A stretch of 64,000 nt of DNA from Flavobacterium beibuense F44-8 (lineage in GTDB: Bacteria; Bacteroidota; Bacteroidia; Flavobacteriales; Flavobacteriaceae), in the NCBI RefSeq assembly GCF_000769915.1, contig NZ_JRLV01000003.1:186001-250000 (forward strand). The letters run 5' to 3'. Position 1 is the stretch's first letter. Each line of letters begins with the position of its first letter. Below are positions 53,744 to 62,420 of this stretch, piece by piece. Position numbers and translations under genes: made by a program. The notes under the pieces are model-generated. The model was given only the letters and a program-made list of their open reading frames with translations. It did not search any database and had not been told where the DNA came from.

Positions 53744-54658
53744 ATGAAAAAAAGCCTTATAGTCTTACTAATACTTTTTTCAATACAATCTTTGTTTAGC
53801 CAAAAAAACATTTCTTTTGATAAAAATGTACAGGCAACAGCAAAGAAGCTTATTATTAGCCGATATTCACTGGAAGACAGTATACCAAAATTTGCAGGGA
53901 AAAGAGATACCAGAACTGTTGCTGATATTATTAAAAAAGATACCACATCGGTATTTGTGATTGATTATGCATATACTCAGGAGGGATTATTGTTAGAGTT
54001 TACAAAAGGCAAAATAACCCCTAAATATTATCACTGGAATGATGGAGGTGGCTATGTAACTATTAAAGATTTTGATTCATATGAACTTACATTAAACAAT
54101 AGTTCTTTTGGTTGGGGAGAAACTATTACCGGTAAGTTTAAGGGTACAGTTAACAAAATGAACTTTACCAACCAAACCAAAAAATTTAAAATAGATATTG
54201 AAGGAGATTTTACTCATGTTATGGAGGACTCTCCGCATAAAGAAGAAAGAATTTATGAAGCCATACAAAAAAGGAAATACTGTGAAACAGGTTTTTATAC
54301 AACAATAAATGATACCGATACAAACAAGTATAAACTTCCTAAATACAAATACTTAAACCAACCGGAGGAAGTTAGTATTTATTACCATAAAAAATTTGAA
54401 AATAATATATTTAAAGGTGTCATTATGGAACAAACCGATGATACCGAATTAAAAGCTAAGTTTTTACTTAAAACTGAATATCTTGATAACTGGCCCAACA
54501 TCAATAAAGGAGGTTATGTGTATGTAGTAAACAATAAACTTTTAGCTTATTGCTCTTACGATAACCTATTGGAAAACGGACTTTTTATCACCGTAAAAAC
54601 AAAAGATAAAGCCGAAAAACTTGCTATCTATAAAGAGATAGTTGATAGCTTAAAATAA
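53744..54658 (+). CDS. Secreted protein of unknown function
   Basis: A 304-residue protein with a signal peptide ending FSQ at about residue 20 and no recognisable domain. The mature part has a Lys/Asp-rich mixed alpha/beta look, with GRYSLED-like start (IISRYSLEDSIPKFAGK) and a strand-rich middle (GWGETITGKFKGTVNKMNF). It is divergent from the M1 gene and 17 bases ahead of recG; co-transcription with recG is plausible but would be coincidental. A near-consensus -7 box (TATCTTCG) is at about 53712. Confidence 0.7.
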   Translation: MKKSLIVLLILFSIQSLFSQKNISFDKNVQATAKKLIISRYSLEDSIPKFAGKRDTRTVADIIKKDTTSVFVIDYAYTQEGLLLEFTKGKITPKYYHWNDGGGYVTIKDFDSYELTLNNSSFGWGETITGKFKGTVNKMNFTNQTKKFKIDIEGDFTHVMEDSPHKEERIYEAIQKRKYCETGFYTTINDTDTNKYKLPKYKYLNQPEEVSIYYHKKFENNIFKGVIMEQTDDTELKAKFLLKTEYLDNWPNINKGGYVYVVNNKLLAYCSYDNLLENGLFITVKTKDKAEKLAIYKEIVDSLK

Positions 54659-54675
54659 ACAGAATACAAGCCAAA

Positions 54676-56778
54676 ATGAATAATCCGTTAGAAACTCCTA
54701 TAGAATACCTTAAAGGCGTAGGCCCTGCCCGTGGCGAGCTGTTACGCAAGGAGTTGGGCATTCATAAATATGGCGACCTGCTTAACCTTTATCCTAACCG
54801 GTATATAGACCGTACACGGTATTACCGTATTAACGAACTGCAAAACAGCAACTCTGAAGTACAGATTGTAGGGAAAGTAATCAATATAAAAACGGTTGAA
54901 CAAAAACGCGGAAAACGCCTTGTTGCTACCTTTGTAGATAATACCGGGCAAATGGAGCTGGTGTGGTTTCAGGGACAAAAATGGATAAGGGAAAACGTTA
55001 AGATAAATGTGCCTTATGTAATTTTTGGTAAGGTTACTTCGTTTAATGGGGTTTTCAATATGGCGCACCCCGAAATGGAACTGCTTAGCGAACACGAAAA
55101 AAGCCTTCGCAGTGCCATGCAGCCTATTTATCCAAGTACCGAAAAGCTTACACAACGCGGTATTACCAACAAGGTGGTAAACAAAATAATGCAACAGTTG
55201 TTTATAGAAACGCAGGCATTGTTTAAAGAAACATTACCGGCTTGGTTGCTACAGGAAATTAAACTAATTCCTAAAAATGCAGCACTGTTTAATGTACACT
55301 TCCCTAAAAGTCAGGAAATACTGGCTCAGGCACAGTTCAGACTTAAGTTTGAAGAGTTGTTTTTTATTCAGCTGCAGCTTATTACTAAAAATTTACTGCG
55401 TAAACATAAAATAAAAGGGCACGCTTTTGACAAGGTAGGCGAAATGTTTAACGATTTTTATCAAAATCATTTGCCTTTTGAACTTACCAATGCCCAAAAA
55501 CGTGTACTGAAGGAAATTAGGCACGATATGGGGCATCCGGCACAAATGAACCGCCTATTGCAGGGTGATGTAGGATCGGGTAAAACCATAGTGGCATTAA
55601 TGAGCATGCTACTGGCTCTTGATAACGGATTTCAGGCATGCCTTATGGCACCTACCGAAATTTTAGCTAACCAACATTTTTTAGGTCTGTCAGAGTTGGC
55701 CGAACCTTTAAACATAAACATCAAAATCCTTACAGGTTCTACCAAAACGGCTGAAAGAAGGATTATTCACGAAGAGCTAGAAAACGGTACGCTACACATT
55801 ATAATAGGTACTCATGCTTTACTGGAAGATAAGGTACAGTTTAAAAACCTTGGGCTTGCTATTATTGACGAACAGCACCGTTTTGGAGTGGAACAACGCT
55901 CCAAACTCTGGAAAAAGAATGAAATTCCGCCACATATACTGGTAATGACCGCCACACCTATTCCTAGAACGCTTGCCATGAGCCTGTATGGTGATTTGGA
56001 TATATCGGTTATAGATGAACTGCCTCCGGGACGTAAGCCTATTAAAACGGTACACCGTTATGATAGTAATCGACTAAAAGTTTGGGCTTTCCTGAAGGAG
56101 GAAATCGCTAAAGGCAGACAGGTTTATATTGTTTATCCGTTAATTCAGGAAAGTGAAAAAATGGATTATAAGGATCTGATGGATGGTTATGAAAGTATTT
56201 CGCGCGACTTCCCCCTACCGCAATACAGTGTGAGTATTGTACACGGACAGATGAAACCGGCTGAAAAGGATAGTGAAATGGAACGGTTCGCCAAAGGTAA
56301 AACCAATATTATGGTGGCTACCACTGTAATTGAAGTTGGTGTAAATGTACCCAATGCCAGTGTTATGGTCATTGAGAGTGCCGAACGTTTTGGGCTTTCC
56401 CAGCTGCATCAGTTGCGCGGGCGCGTAGGTCGTGGTGCCGAACAGAGTTATTGTATAATGATGACAGGCGGGAAACTAAGTAACGACAGTAAAGTACGTA
56501 TGGATACTATGGTACGTACCAATGACGGATTTGAAATTGCAGAAGTTGACCTTAAACTGCGTGGCCCTGGTGATATTATGGGTACACAGCAAAGCGGTGT
56601 GCTGAACCTACAGATAGCCGACTTAGTAAAAGACCGTGAAATACTGCAAATGGCAAGGCATTATGCTATAAAACTACTTAAAGACGATGCAAACCTTAAT
56701 AAGCCGGAACACGCCGCACTAAGGGCAGCTTTTATAGAAATGACTAAAAAGAAGAATATCTGGAATTATATATCTTAG
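54676..56778 (+). CDS. recG: RecG, ATP-dependent DNA helicase
   Basis: A 700-residue superfamily 2 helicase that remodels stalled replication forks and Holliday junctions. The N-terminal wedge domain with an OB fold precedes the helicase core: Walker A QGDVGSGKTIVALM, DEQHRFGVEQR (the DExH box), TATPIPRTLAM, VATTVIEVGVNVPNA and the C-terminal QLHQLRGRVGRGAEQSYC and PGDIMGTQQSG (TRG motif region). Length matches the family. It lies 17 bases after a secreted unknown protein on the same strand. Confidence 0.96.
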   Translation: MNNPLETPIEYLKGVGPARGELLRKELGIHKYGDLLNLYPNRYIDRTRYYRINELQNSNSEVQIVGKVINIKTVEQKRGKRLVATFVDNTGQMELVWFQGQKWIRENVKINVPYVIFGKVTSFNGVFNMAHPEMELLSEHEKSLRSAMQPIYPSTEKLTQRGITNKVVNKIMQQLFIETQALFKETLPAWLLQEIKLIPKNAALFNVHFPKSQEILAQAQFRLKFEELFFIQLQLITKNLLRKHKIKGHAFDKVGEMFNDFYQNHLPFELTNAQKRVLKEIRHDMGHPAQMNRLLQGDVGSGKTIVALMSMLLALDNGFQACLMAPTEILANQHFLGLSELAEPLNINIKILTGSTKTAERRIIHEELENGTLHIIIGTHALLEDKVQFKNLGLAIIDEQHRFGVEQRSKLWKKNEIPPHILVMTATPIPRTLAMSLYGDLDISVIDELPPGRKPIKTVHRYDSNRLKVWAFLKEEIAKGRQVYIVYPLIQESEKMDYKDLMDGYESISRDFPLPQYSVSIVHGQMKPAEKDSEMERFAKGKTNIMVATTVIEVGVNVPNASVMVIESAERFGLSQLHQLRGRVGRGAEQSYCIMMTGGKLSNDSKVRMDTMVRTNDGFEIAEVDLKLRGPGDIMGTQQSGVLNLQIADLVKDREILQMARHYAIKLLKDDANLNKPEHAALRAAFIEMTKKKNIWNYIS

Positions 56779-56796
56779 TCTAATCTTATAAAGAAT

Positions 56797-56831
56797 AAAA
56801 ACCTTACTAATTAGTATTAAATAAGGTTTTT
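56797..56831. terminator. Bidirectional terminator overlapping HAD stop
   Basis: Ten-base stem AAAAACCTTA / TAAGGTTTTT with a 15-base loop. Its right arm lies within the last codons of the converging HAD gene. Confidence 0.7.
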
Positions 56832-57473
56832 AATCGTTTTATAATCAAGTTGTTTAAAATCGGTAATAACTTTATTGGCCAGCGATGTATCCTGTCCCAT
56901 AGAATGTTCTCCCTTGTAACCAATACAAAATACTCCGGCTCCGGTTGCAGCCTTTATACCATTTGTACTGTCTTCAATAATAATACATTCCTCTTTTGGG
57001 AAACCGGTTTGTTTAACCGCTTCGTCAAATATGGCAGGATTAGGTTTTGAATACTCAAAATCCTCTCCGCTTATTTTAGTTTTAAAATACTGATGCAGGT
57101 CAAACCTTGTGAATACTGCCTCTATTTTCCTTTTTGCTGCCGATGAAGCCAACACCAAAGTCATACCGTTATTATACAAATCAATAATAAGGTCTTTTAC
57201 TCCCGGTATAAGTTCCAGTTCATCACTGGTATCAAAAGCATCAAAATAGTATTTGTAACTTTCCTCAAGCAGTACTTCTTCGCTCTGCTCCAGGTTAAAC
57301 CTGCTACGTAACTTCTGTATAATATTCTTATCAGAATTACCTATAAAATCAGAGTATATTTCATCGGTAACCTCAATACCAAGTTCCTTATAAAACTTTT
57401 GGTTAGCCTCAAGTCCTACGGGTTCGGTATTTACCACTACCCCGTCCATATCAAATATTACAGCGTTTACCAT
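56817..57473 (-). CDS. HAD-family phosphatase (beta-phosphoglucomutase-like), copy 1
   Basis: A 218-residue HAD phosphatase of subclass I with a helical cap: nucleophile FDMDGVVVNTEP, motif II in LVLASSAAK, motif III Lys in SKPNPAIF, motif IV EDSTNGIKAA. Closest in style to the beta-phosphoglucomutase/YcjU group; mutase and phosphatase members cannot be told apart here. It is translationally coupled to copy 2: the TAA of the latter and this ATG share a base (TAATG). The protein is clearly related to copy 2 over its whole length. Confidence 0.87.
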   Translation of the reverse strand: MVNAVIFDMDGVVVNTEPVGLEANQKFYKELGIEVTDEIYSDFIGNSDKNIIQKLRSRFNLEQSEEVLLEESYKYYFDAFDTSDELELIPGVKDLIIDLYNNGMTLVLASSAAKRKIEAVFTRFDLHQYFKTKISGEDFEYSKPNPAIFDEAVKQTGFPKEECIIIEDSTNGIKAATGAGVFCIGYKGEHSMGQDTSLANKVITDFKQLDYKTIKNLI

Positions 57474-58129
57474 TACTTAATATCTCTTACTTTTTGGTAA
57501 TCAAGCTCGTTAAAATGGGCAATAATCTTATCGGCCTCTTCAAGCTCCTGTAATTTTGAATTTTCGCTTTGGTAGCCCACACAAAATATACCGGCACCTT
57601 TTGCTGCTTTAATTCCGTTTGTACTGTCTTCAATAACAATACATGCTTCTTTTGGCGCAACTGATAATGATGCCGCATGCTCAAATATAGCAGGATGCGG
57701 TTTGGATTTTGGGAAATCCTCTCCGCTCACTATATGAGTAAAATACTGATGAAGCCCAAAACGGTTAAACACCCTCTCTATAGTTACCTTAGAGGCAGAT
57801 GAAGCCAGTATAAGCTGGATACCGTTATCGTGAAGATCCACTATAAGCTCCCTTACACCCGGCAATAAGTCAAGATCTTCCTTTACGTCAAAAGCATCAT
57901 TAAATAATGACCTTTTAGTTTGTACCAAATGTTCCACCTCATGCTCAAGATCAAAAGTATCCTTAAGTTTCTGGTAAACATTTTTAGTAGAGTTACCTGT
58001 AAATGAAGCATACATTTCGTGTGTAACTTCAATATTAAGGTGTTTAAAATGCTGGTAGTAGGCAAAATGATGTACGGGTTCAGTATCAACAATAACCCCG
58101 TCCATATCAAATATAACGGTCTTTATCAT
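57473..58129 (-). CDS. HAD-family phosphatase (beta-phosphoglucomutase-like), copy 2
   Basis: A 218-residue paralogue of the downstream gene, with FDMDGVIVDTEP, LILASSASK, SKPHPAIF and EDSTNGIKAA. Between the two copies the cap domain (EVTHEMYASFTGNSTKNV versus EVTDEIYSDFIGNSDKNI) has diverged more than the core. A TTG two codons upstream is possible, but the ATG (MIKTVIFDMDG) aligns with the other copy. The tandem arose by local duplication. Substrates unknown. Confidence 0.87.
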   Translation of the reverse strand: MIKTVIFDMDGVIVDTEPVHHFAYYQHFKHLNIEVTHEMYASFTGNSTKNVYQKLKDTFDLEHEVEHLVQTKRSLFNDAFDVKEDLDLLPGVRELIVDLHDNGIQLILASSASKVTIERVFNRFGLHQYFTHIVSGEDFPKSKPHPAIFEHAASLSVAPKEACIVIEDSTNGIKAAKGAGIFCVGYQSENSKLQELEEADKIIAHFNELDYQKVRDIK

Positions 58130-58204
58130 AGTCAAAATTAAAACCGTAAAATTACAACATACTATTGTAAGCTAAAAGTTTTAGGGCATTAAGATGGAGT
58201 TAAA

Positions 58205-58525
58205 TTAGTAAGCCATACATTCCTCTGCACATTTACGGCAGGCTTCTGCACACTCTTTGCAATGGTCGTGCTCATCAGCAAACTTTTCGCACTCGTCAGC
58301 ACAAGCATTACAAATATCAGCACATAGCTTCATAATCCGGTCACTAAAATCAGAGTCCCTGCTTTCCAGTTTAATACATAGCATACATACTTCTGCACAA
58401 TCCCGGCAGGTTGCAATACATTTTAAATGTTCTTCGTTTACCATTTTAATACATTCTGTAGCACACAACTCGCATGCTGCAAAACAAGCAAGACATGCGT
58501 CAATAATAGTTTGATTTCTTTTCAT
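58205..58525 (-). CDS. Cys-rich four-helix copper-storage-like protein
   Basis: A 106-residue cytoplasmic protein (no signal peptide) with 19 Cys, arranged as repeated CxxxC and CxxC pairs along predicted helices: CLACFAACELCATEC, CRDCAEVCMLC, CADICNACADEC and CKECAEACRKCAEEC. This matches the DUF326/four-helix-bundle copper-binding (Csp3-like) family, which stores many Cu(I) ions inside the bundle. It is divergent from the ECF sigma operon. Copper specificity is family knowledge; the sequence shows only the Cys pattern. Confidence 0.88.
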   Translation of the reverse strand: MKRNQTIIDACLACFAACELCATECIKMVNEEHLKCIATCRDCAEVCMLCIKLESRDSDFSDRIMKLCADICNACADECEKFADEHDHCKECAEACRKCAEECMAY

Positions 58526-58678
58526 AACTTAATTATTTATGGTTAAACTTGTTACAAAATTACCAAGCACATTTTCGAATGCTCGTAATGCTATGTTAAA
58601 CGTTTCAGTAAAAAATTATAAATAATTTATTTAAACCTTTTAGATTAACTTTAGTCTTAACTAATAAAAGTACAGTAA

Positions 58679-59221
58679 TTGCAGGACGAAAAGGCATTCA
58701 TAGCACAATTGCTTGACCCCAAAACGCAAAATGATGCGTTTAGGCAGCTTGTATCCCAATACAGCAGGCCATTGTACAGTCATATCCGTAATATAGTACT
58801 GAACCATGATGATGCCGATGATGTTTTGCAAAACACATTTATTAAAGTATTTAGGAACCTTAGTAATTTTAAGGGCGAAAGCAAGCTGTTTTCCTGGATA
58901 TACCGCATAGCTACAAACGAATCACTTACCTTTATTAGTCAAAAAGCCAAGAAAGCCGGAGTAAGTAACCAAGAGATATTAGAAAAACAGGCTCAGGAGC
59001 TGCATGCCGACAATTATTTTAGCGGAGACGAAATACAACAAAAGCTCCAGCAGGCCATTACAACATTACCCGAAAAGCAACAGCTTGTTTTTAAAATGCG
59101 TTACTTTGAAGAGATAGGCTATGAAGAGATGTCGGAAATACTTGATACATCTGTGGGTGCTTTAAAGGCTTCTTACCATCATGCCAGTAAAAAAATTGAA
59201 AATTATTTTAACACTCATTAA
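58679..59221 (+). CDS. ECF-type RNA polymerase sigma factor
   Basis: A 180-residue sigma-70 family ECF factor. Region 2: DDADDVLQNTFIKVFRNL and SKLFSWIYRIATNES; region 4: LPEKQQLVFKMRYFEEIGYE then ILDTSVGALKASYHHASKKI with the helix-turn-helix. The start is TTG (TTG CAG GAC), since no ATG lies at the N-terminus of the conserved domain. It is the first gene of a three-gene cassette with an anti-sigma-like protein and a Spy-like sensor. The -35/-10 recognised by the factor is unknown. Confidence 0.92.
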   Translation: MQDEKAFIAQLLDPKTQNDAFRQLVSQYSRPLYSHIRNIVLNHDDADDVLQNTFIKVFRNLSNFKGESKLFSWIYRIATNESLTFISQKAKKAGVSNQEILEKQAQELHADNYFSGDEIQQKLQQAITTLPEKQQLVFKMRYFEEIGYEEMSEILDTSVGALKASYHHASKKIENYFNTH

Positions 59222-59251
59222 ACCTTTTGTAAATTATTCAGTCTTAAATAT

Positions 59252-59659
59252 ATGAAACCATTTAATTTAGATAAAGAACCAAAAATAAAATCGGGATTTA
59301 CCACACCCGACAGCTATTTTGATGACTTTACCGAAAAGATGATGCAGCAACTCCCTGAACAGGAAGTTAAAGTTGTACCGCTTTACAGGAGGATGTCGGT
59401 TTGGATATCATCTGTAGCCGCAGTGTTGGTTATCGCTCTTGGTGTTTCTTTACTTCTTAAAACGAATACAAAAAGCGAACCCGACGCTACTACTATAGAA
59501 AACTATCTGGTTTATCAGGCAGATATACTGCCTAATGATTTTATACAGGGACTGGATAAGGATGCCATAGAAGATCTTGAGGCGTCTATAGCAATTAGCG
59601 ATGAAGATATAGAGAACTACTTAAATAACGAAGATTACGATATTTATCTAAACGAATAA
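59252..59659 (+). CDS. Probable membrane-bound anti-sigma factor
   Basis: A 135-residue protein with a short cytoplasmic N-terminal part (residues 1-46, containing the conserved FTTPDSYFDDFTEKMMQQL), one membrane helix (about 48-70, ISSVAAVLVIALGVSLLL) and an acidic periplasmic tail (LEASIAISDEDIENYLNNED). Position 30 bases after the sigma gene and 4 bases before the Spy-like gene make it the anti-sigma factor by analogy with other cassettes. It lacks the zinc-binding HxxxCxxC motif of classic anti-sigma factors, so the sigma-binding mode may differ. Confidence 0.78.
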   Translation: MKPFNLDKEPKIKSGFTTPDSYFDDFTEKMMQQLPEQEVKVVPLYRRMSVWISSVAAVLVIALGVSLLLKTNTKSEPDATTIENYLVYQADILPNDFIQGLDKDAIEDLEASIAISDEDIENYLNNEDYDIYLNE

Positions 59660-59663
59660 CACT

Positions 59664-60107
59664 ATGAAAACAAAGTTATTACTAACATTATTATTAAGTT
59701 TCTCACTAAGTGTTTTTTCACAAACGCATAAGGAGAAAAGAGACCAGATTAAAGCTTTAAAGGTATCGTTTCTAACTACAGAACTAAAGCTTACAAGTCA
59801 GGAATCGGCTAAATTCTGGCCTATATATAATGCTTATGAAGAAAAAGAATTTGAGATAAAACACGATAAAATGCGTTCTATTATCAAAAAGATAGAAAAT
59901 GCAGGAGAATCATTAACTGAGAAAGACGCGAGCAATTACCTGAATCAGTTTCAGGAAGCCGAAAAGGAACTTGTTGAGCTGAAAGGTAAAATGATTGCCG
60001 ACTTAAAACCTGTTATAGGATCGGTTAAGTTACTGAAACTGCAGAAAGCAGAATTTGATTTCAACAGAAAATTACTTTCCAAATGGAAAGACAAACATAA
60101 AGAGTAG
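59664..60107 (+). CDS. Spy/CpxP-like periplasmic sensor of the ECF system
   Basis: A 147-residue exported helical protein (signal peptide about residues 1-20, ending FSQ) resembling the LTxxQ/Spy/CpxP and 'sensor of ECF-type sigma factor' proteins of flavobacteria. A landmark is ELKLTSQESAKFWPIYNAYE, which contains the LTxxE-type motif, then Lys/Glu-rich long helices (residues about 65-140). It likely senses envelope or metal stress and signals through the anti-sigma protein. Starts 4 bases after the anti-sigma stop and ends at a terminator. Confidence 0.82.
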   Translation: MKTKLLLTLLLSFSLSVFSQTHKEKRDQIKALKVSFLTTELKLTSQESAKFWPIYNAYEEKEFEIKHDKMRSIIKKIENAGESLTEKDASNYLNQFQEAEKELVELKGKMIADLKPVIGSVKLLKLQKAEFDFNRKLLSKWKDKHKE

Positions 60108-60130
60108 TTTAATTAGGTTATTTTGTTACT

Positions 60131-60176
60131 AAAATCAGCAGGCATCTTTTCCATTACCCTGCTGATTTTTTTTTAT
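60131..60176. terminator. Bidirectional terminator after sigma cassette
   Basis: Twelve-base stem AAAATCAGCAGG / CCTGCTGATTTT with a 15-base loop and long T-run, between converging genes. Confidence 0.9.
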
Positions 60177-61219
60177 TTTAAAGTCAGTCTTACAATCCTG
60201 TTTTGTCCTGCGGCTATAATGGTTTTATCATCTTTAAAACGTAATGTATGTAAATCTGTATCATCAAGTATCTTTTTCCAGGTTGCTCCCCTGTCAAACG
60301 AATAATACATACCGGTTGCTCCACAGGCTACCAGTTCATCCCCTTCACTGTTTGGCATAAACTGTACACACGACGCATACCCAAATCCTGAACCATCGGC
60401 TATTGTTTTCCACTTTCGTCCGCCTTTAGTCGTAATTATTTTATTACCGCTATTCGTTTCGGCTTTAGTATAATCACCTCCTACCGCAAAACCTATTTCA
60501 TTATCATAGAAATCGACAGAATATATACCTTCCGTTGGCGTACCCTGTACAATAGGTGTTTTATAAACCTTCCATGATTCTCCCATATTGTCAGAATAGA
60601 ACACCCTTGACTTCTTTCCTCCCGAAACAATCCATGCTTTTTGTCCTCTTACAACAATATTGGTATTACTGGCCGCAAAAGCCGCTTCACCATCTTCTAC
60701 TTCAGGTAAATCATTACAGGAAAGTTTTTTCCAAGAATTACCGCCATCTCTGGTCACAATAACCGAAAGACAGTAATCTGTAGGATCGCCCATGGCAATT
60801 CCGTTATTATTATCAAAAAACTGCATACTGTCATAAAATACCTTTTCACCTTCTTCGGTATAAACCACAGTATTCGTTTTACTCTCCTTATCAATTTTAT
60901 ACAGTTTAGCCGGTGTAGCAACGTTGAGTATAAATACATTCTTATCAGTTTGTGCTATAGCCCTGAATTCAGGTAACGAGTTATCAAAAGCAATAACTCC
61001 GTTAAAGGCCTTCTCACCTGTTAGTGAAGCATAACCGTACTTACCTCTGCTACCCGAATACCAAACCTTATCATTATCAATCGCTATGGCACGTATACTT
61101 ATACTATCGGTAAGTAATGTATCAACATTAACAGCAGTAAAAGAAGCTTTAAAATCCTTTTTTTCTTCTTTACAGGACAGTATAGCAATAGTAAATATCA
61201 GTAGTAGGCTTTTTCTCAT
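60173..61219 (-). CDS. BNR/YCF48-type repeat lipoprotein
   Basis: A 348-residue lipoprotein (lipobox LSC, Cys16) made of propeller-type BNR repeats. Asp-box-like pieces such as RDGGNSWKKLS, DNMGESWKVYK, TKGGRKWKTI and DRGATWKKI mark successive blades. Family members resemble YCF48/HCF136-type assembly factors and sialidase-like propellers; flavobacterial copies are often called oxidoreductase without proof. It would sit in the periplasm anchored by its lipid. No neighbour on the same strand. Function unknown. Confidence 0.85.
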   Translation of the reverse strand: MRKSLLLIFTIAILSCKEEKKDFKASFTAVNVDTLLTDSISIRAIAIDNDKVWYSGSRGKYGYASLTGEKAFNGVIAFDNSLPEFRAIAQTDKNVFILNVATPAKLYKIDKESKTNTVVYTEEGEKVFYDSMQFFDNNNGIAMGDPTDYCLSVIVTRDGGNSWKKLSCNDLPEVEDGEAAFAASNTNIVVRGQKAWIVSGGKKSRVFYSDNMGESWKVYKTPIVQGTPTEGIYSVDFYDNEIGFAVGGDYTKAETNSGNKIITTKGGRKWKTIADGSGFGYASCVQFMPNSEGDELVACGATGMYYSFDRGATWKKILDDTDLHTLRFKDDKTIIAAGQNRIVRLTLK

Positions 61220-61415
61220 CTTTAAAATTTTGAAACCCTAAATTAGTAAATTTACAATAGTCAGCTTATCAAAGTCTGATATTTATATTTAGTTGATTTA
61301 TTTATAATATGCATTTCATCAGGCAATATTTGCATTATAACTATTGCGTGAAACGAATTGTTAAAATTTTAAAATTTGTGATTATATTGGGTTACCAACC
61401 ATAAACCAAACACAA

Positions 61416-61943
61416 ATGAAAAAACTTATCTTGACCATGGGATTCCTGTGTCTCATCAGTTCGGGATATTGCCAAAGCCTTCAGCTTCCTGTTATTGAGC
61501 CTGTAACTCTTGAATCACTTCCGGCTGCGGTATCTAAAAGCATCGAACTGAAAGATTTTGAAAAAGCAGCACTACAGGCTTCTGACTTTATTATCTCCTC
61601 TCCTATTGATGATTTAAACAACGAAGAGGTTAAGGCCAGTAAAGGTTATTTACTGGGATGGATGCAGGACAGTCCTGATTTTAATTTTGCCCCAGATCAT
61701 ACTATAGCCATATTTGAAGATAATAACCTCCTTATGTGGACTTACATGGCATGCATGGCAAAATTTACAATAGAAAACAAAGACCAGTCGGGCAATCCTG
61801 ATTTTATTAAACTGGGAACCTGGGAGCTGGTAGCAGGATATATAGACAATCCGGGGAATAATGTCCCAAGGACAGATAAGCTCAATCAGCTTTGTAATGC
61901 TTACAAAAACAACCAGCTTAGTAGTTTTCTTGAAAGCCTATAA
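61416..61943 (+). CDS. Secreted protein of unknown function
   Basis: A 175-residue exported protein with a signal peptide ending near residue 20 (GYCQ). The mature domain appears helical and includes LLGWMQDSPDFNFAPDHTI, MWTYMACMAKFTIEN and a C-terminal KLNQLCNAYKNNQL. I do not recognise the family. It is single, with a 196-base upstream gap (61220-61415) that shows no other gene, and ends at a terminator that overlaps the DUF983 gene. Confidence 0.72.
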   Translation: MKKLILTMGFLCLISSGYCQSLQLPVIEPVTLESLPAAVSKSIELKDFEKAALQASDFIISSPIDDLNNEEVKASKGYLLGWMQDSPDFNFAPDHTIAIFEDNNLLMWTYMACMAKFTIENKDQSGNPDFIKLGTWELVAGYIDNPGNNVPRTDKLNQLCNAYKNNQLSSFLESL

Positions 61944-61977
61944 AGAAAAAGAGCAGGTTATACCTGCTCTTTTTTCT
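61944..61977. terminator. Terminator overlapping end of DUF983 gene
   Basis: Stem AGAGCAGGT / ACCTGCTCT with a TATA-type loop region and T-run on the right. Its right arm includes the stop codon and last codons of the DUF983 gene, so it could serve both strands. Confidence 0.78.
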
Positions 61978-62326
61978 CTTCCTTACTGTCAAACATATGC
62001 ATCCATATCATTCGTGACAGCCTGAAATTAAACATACTCAACGCTACAGCCATAAAAGCTATTAATGCGAGCATGCCGCCAAAGCCTTCTATAAAAAAAT
62101 GAGCTATTACATATACCGCAATCATTTCGGCTACGGTAAGTCCATAACTCACATACATTGCACCATAAAAAAAGCCTGGCTCTCTTTCAAATTTATGATC
62201 ACAAACAGGACAGTGATCGTTCATTTTTGGCAAGCGAAATAAAAACAGGTTTCCTTTGCTTTTAAACACTTTACCCTCTCCGCATTTCGGACATTTTTCC
62301 TCTATTATATCGTTGAATTTAGACAT
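61958..62326 (-). CDS. DUF983 zinc-ribbon membrane protein
   Basis: A 122-residue inner-membrane protein with an N-terminal zinc ribbon (CPKCGEG ... CPVCDHKF: two CxxC pairs at about residues 12-15 and 40-43) and two or three membrane helices (about residues 52-75, 80-100). This is the DUF983 family, of unknown function, frequent in Bacteroidota. It is divergent from the AraC gene, with 94 bases between them. Confidence 0.87.
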   Translation of the reverse strand: MSKFNDIIEEKCPKCGEGKVFKSKGNLFLFRLPKMNDHCPVCDHKFEREPGFFYGAMYVSYGLTVAEMIAVYVIAHFFIEGFGGMLALIAFMAVALSMFNFRLSRMIWMHMFDSKEEKKEQV

Positions 62327-62420
62327 CTTGTTTTTTTATTTCAAATTTACAACAGGTAGTAAAAACAGGCAATAGCTTATTTACGCAATAATTTGTACTT
62401 TTAGGACATTATTTTAAACT

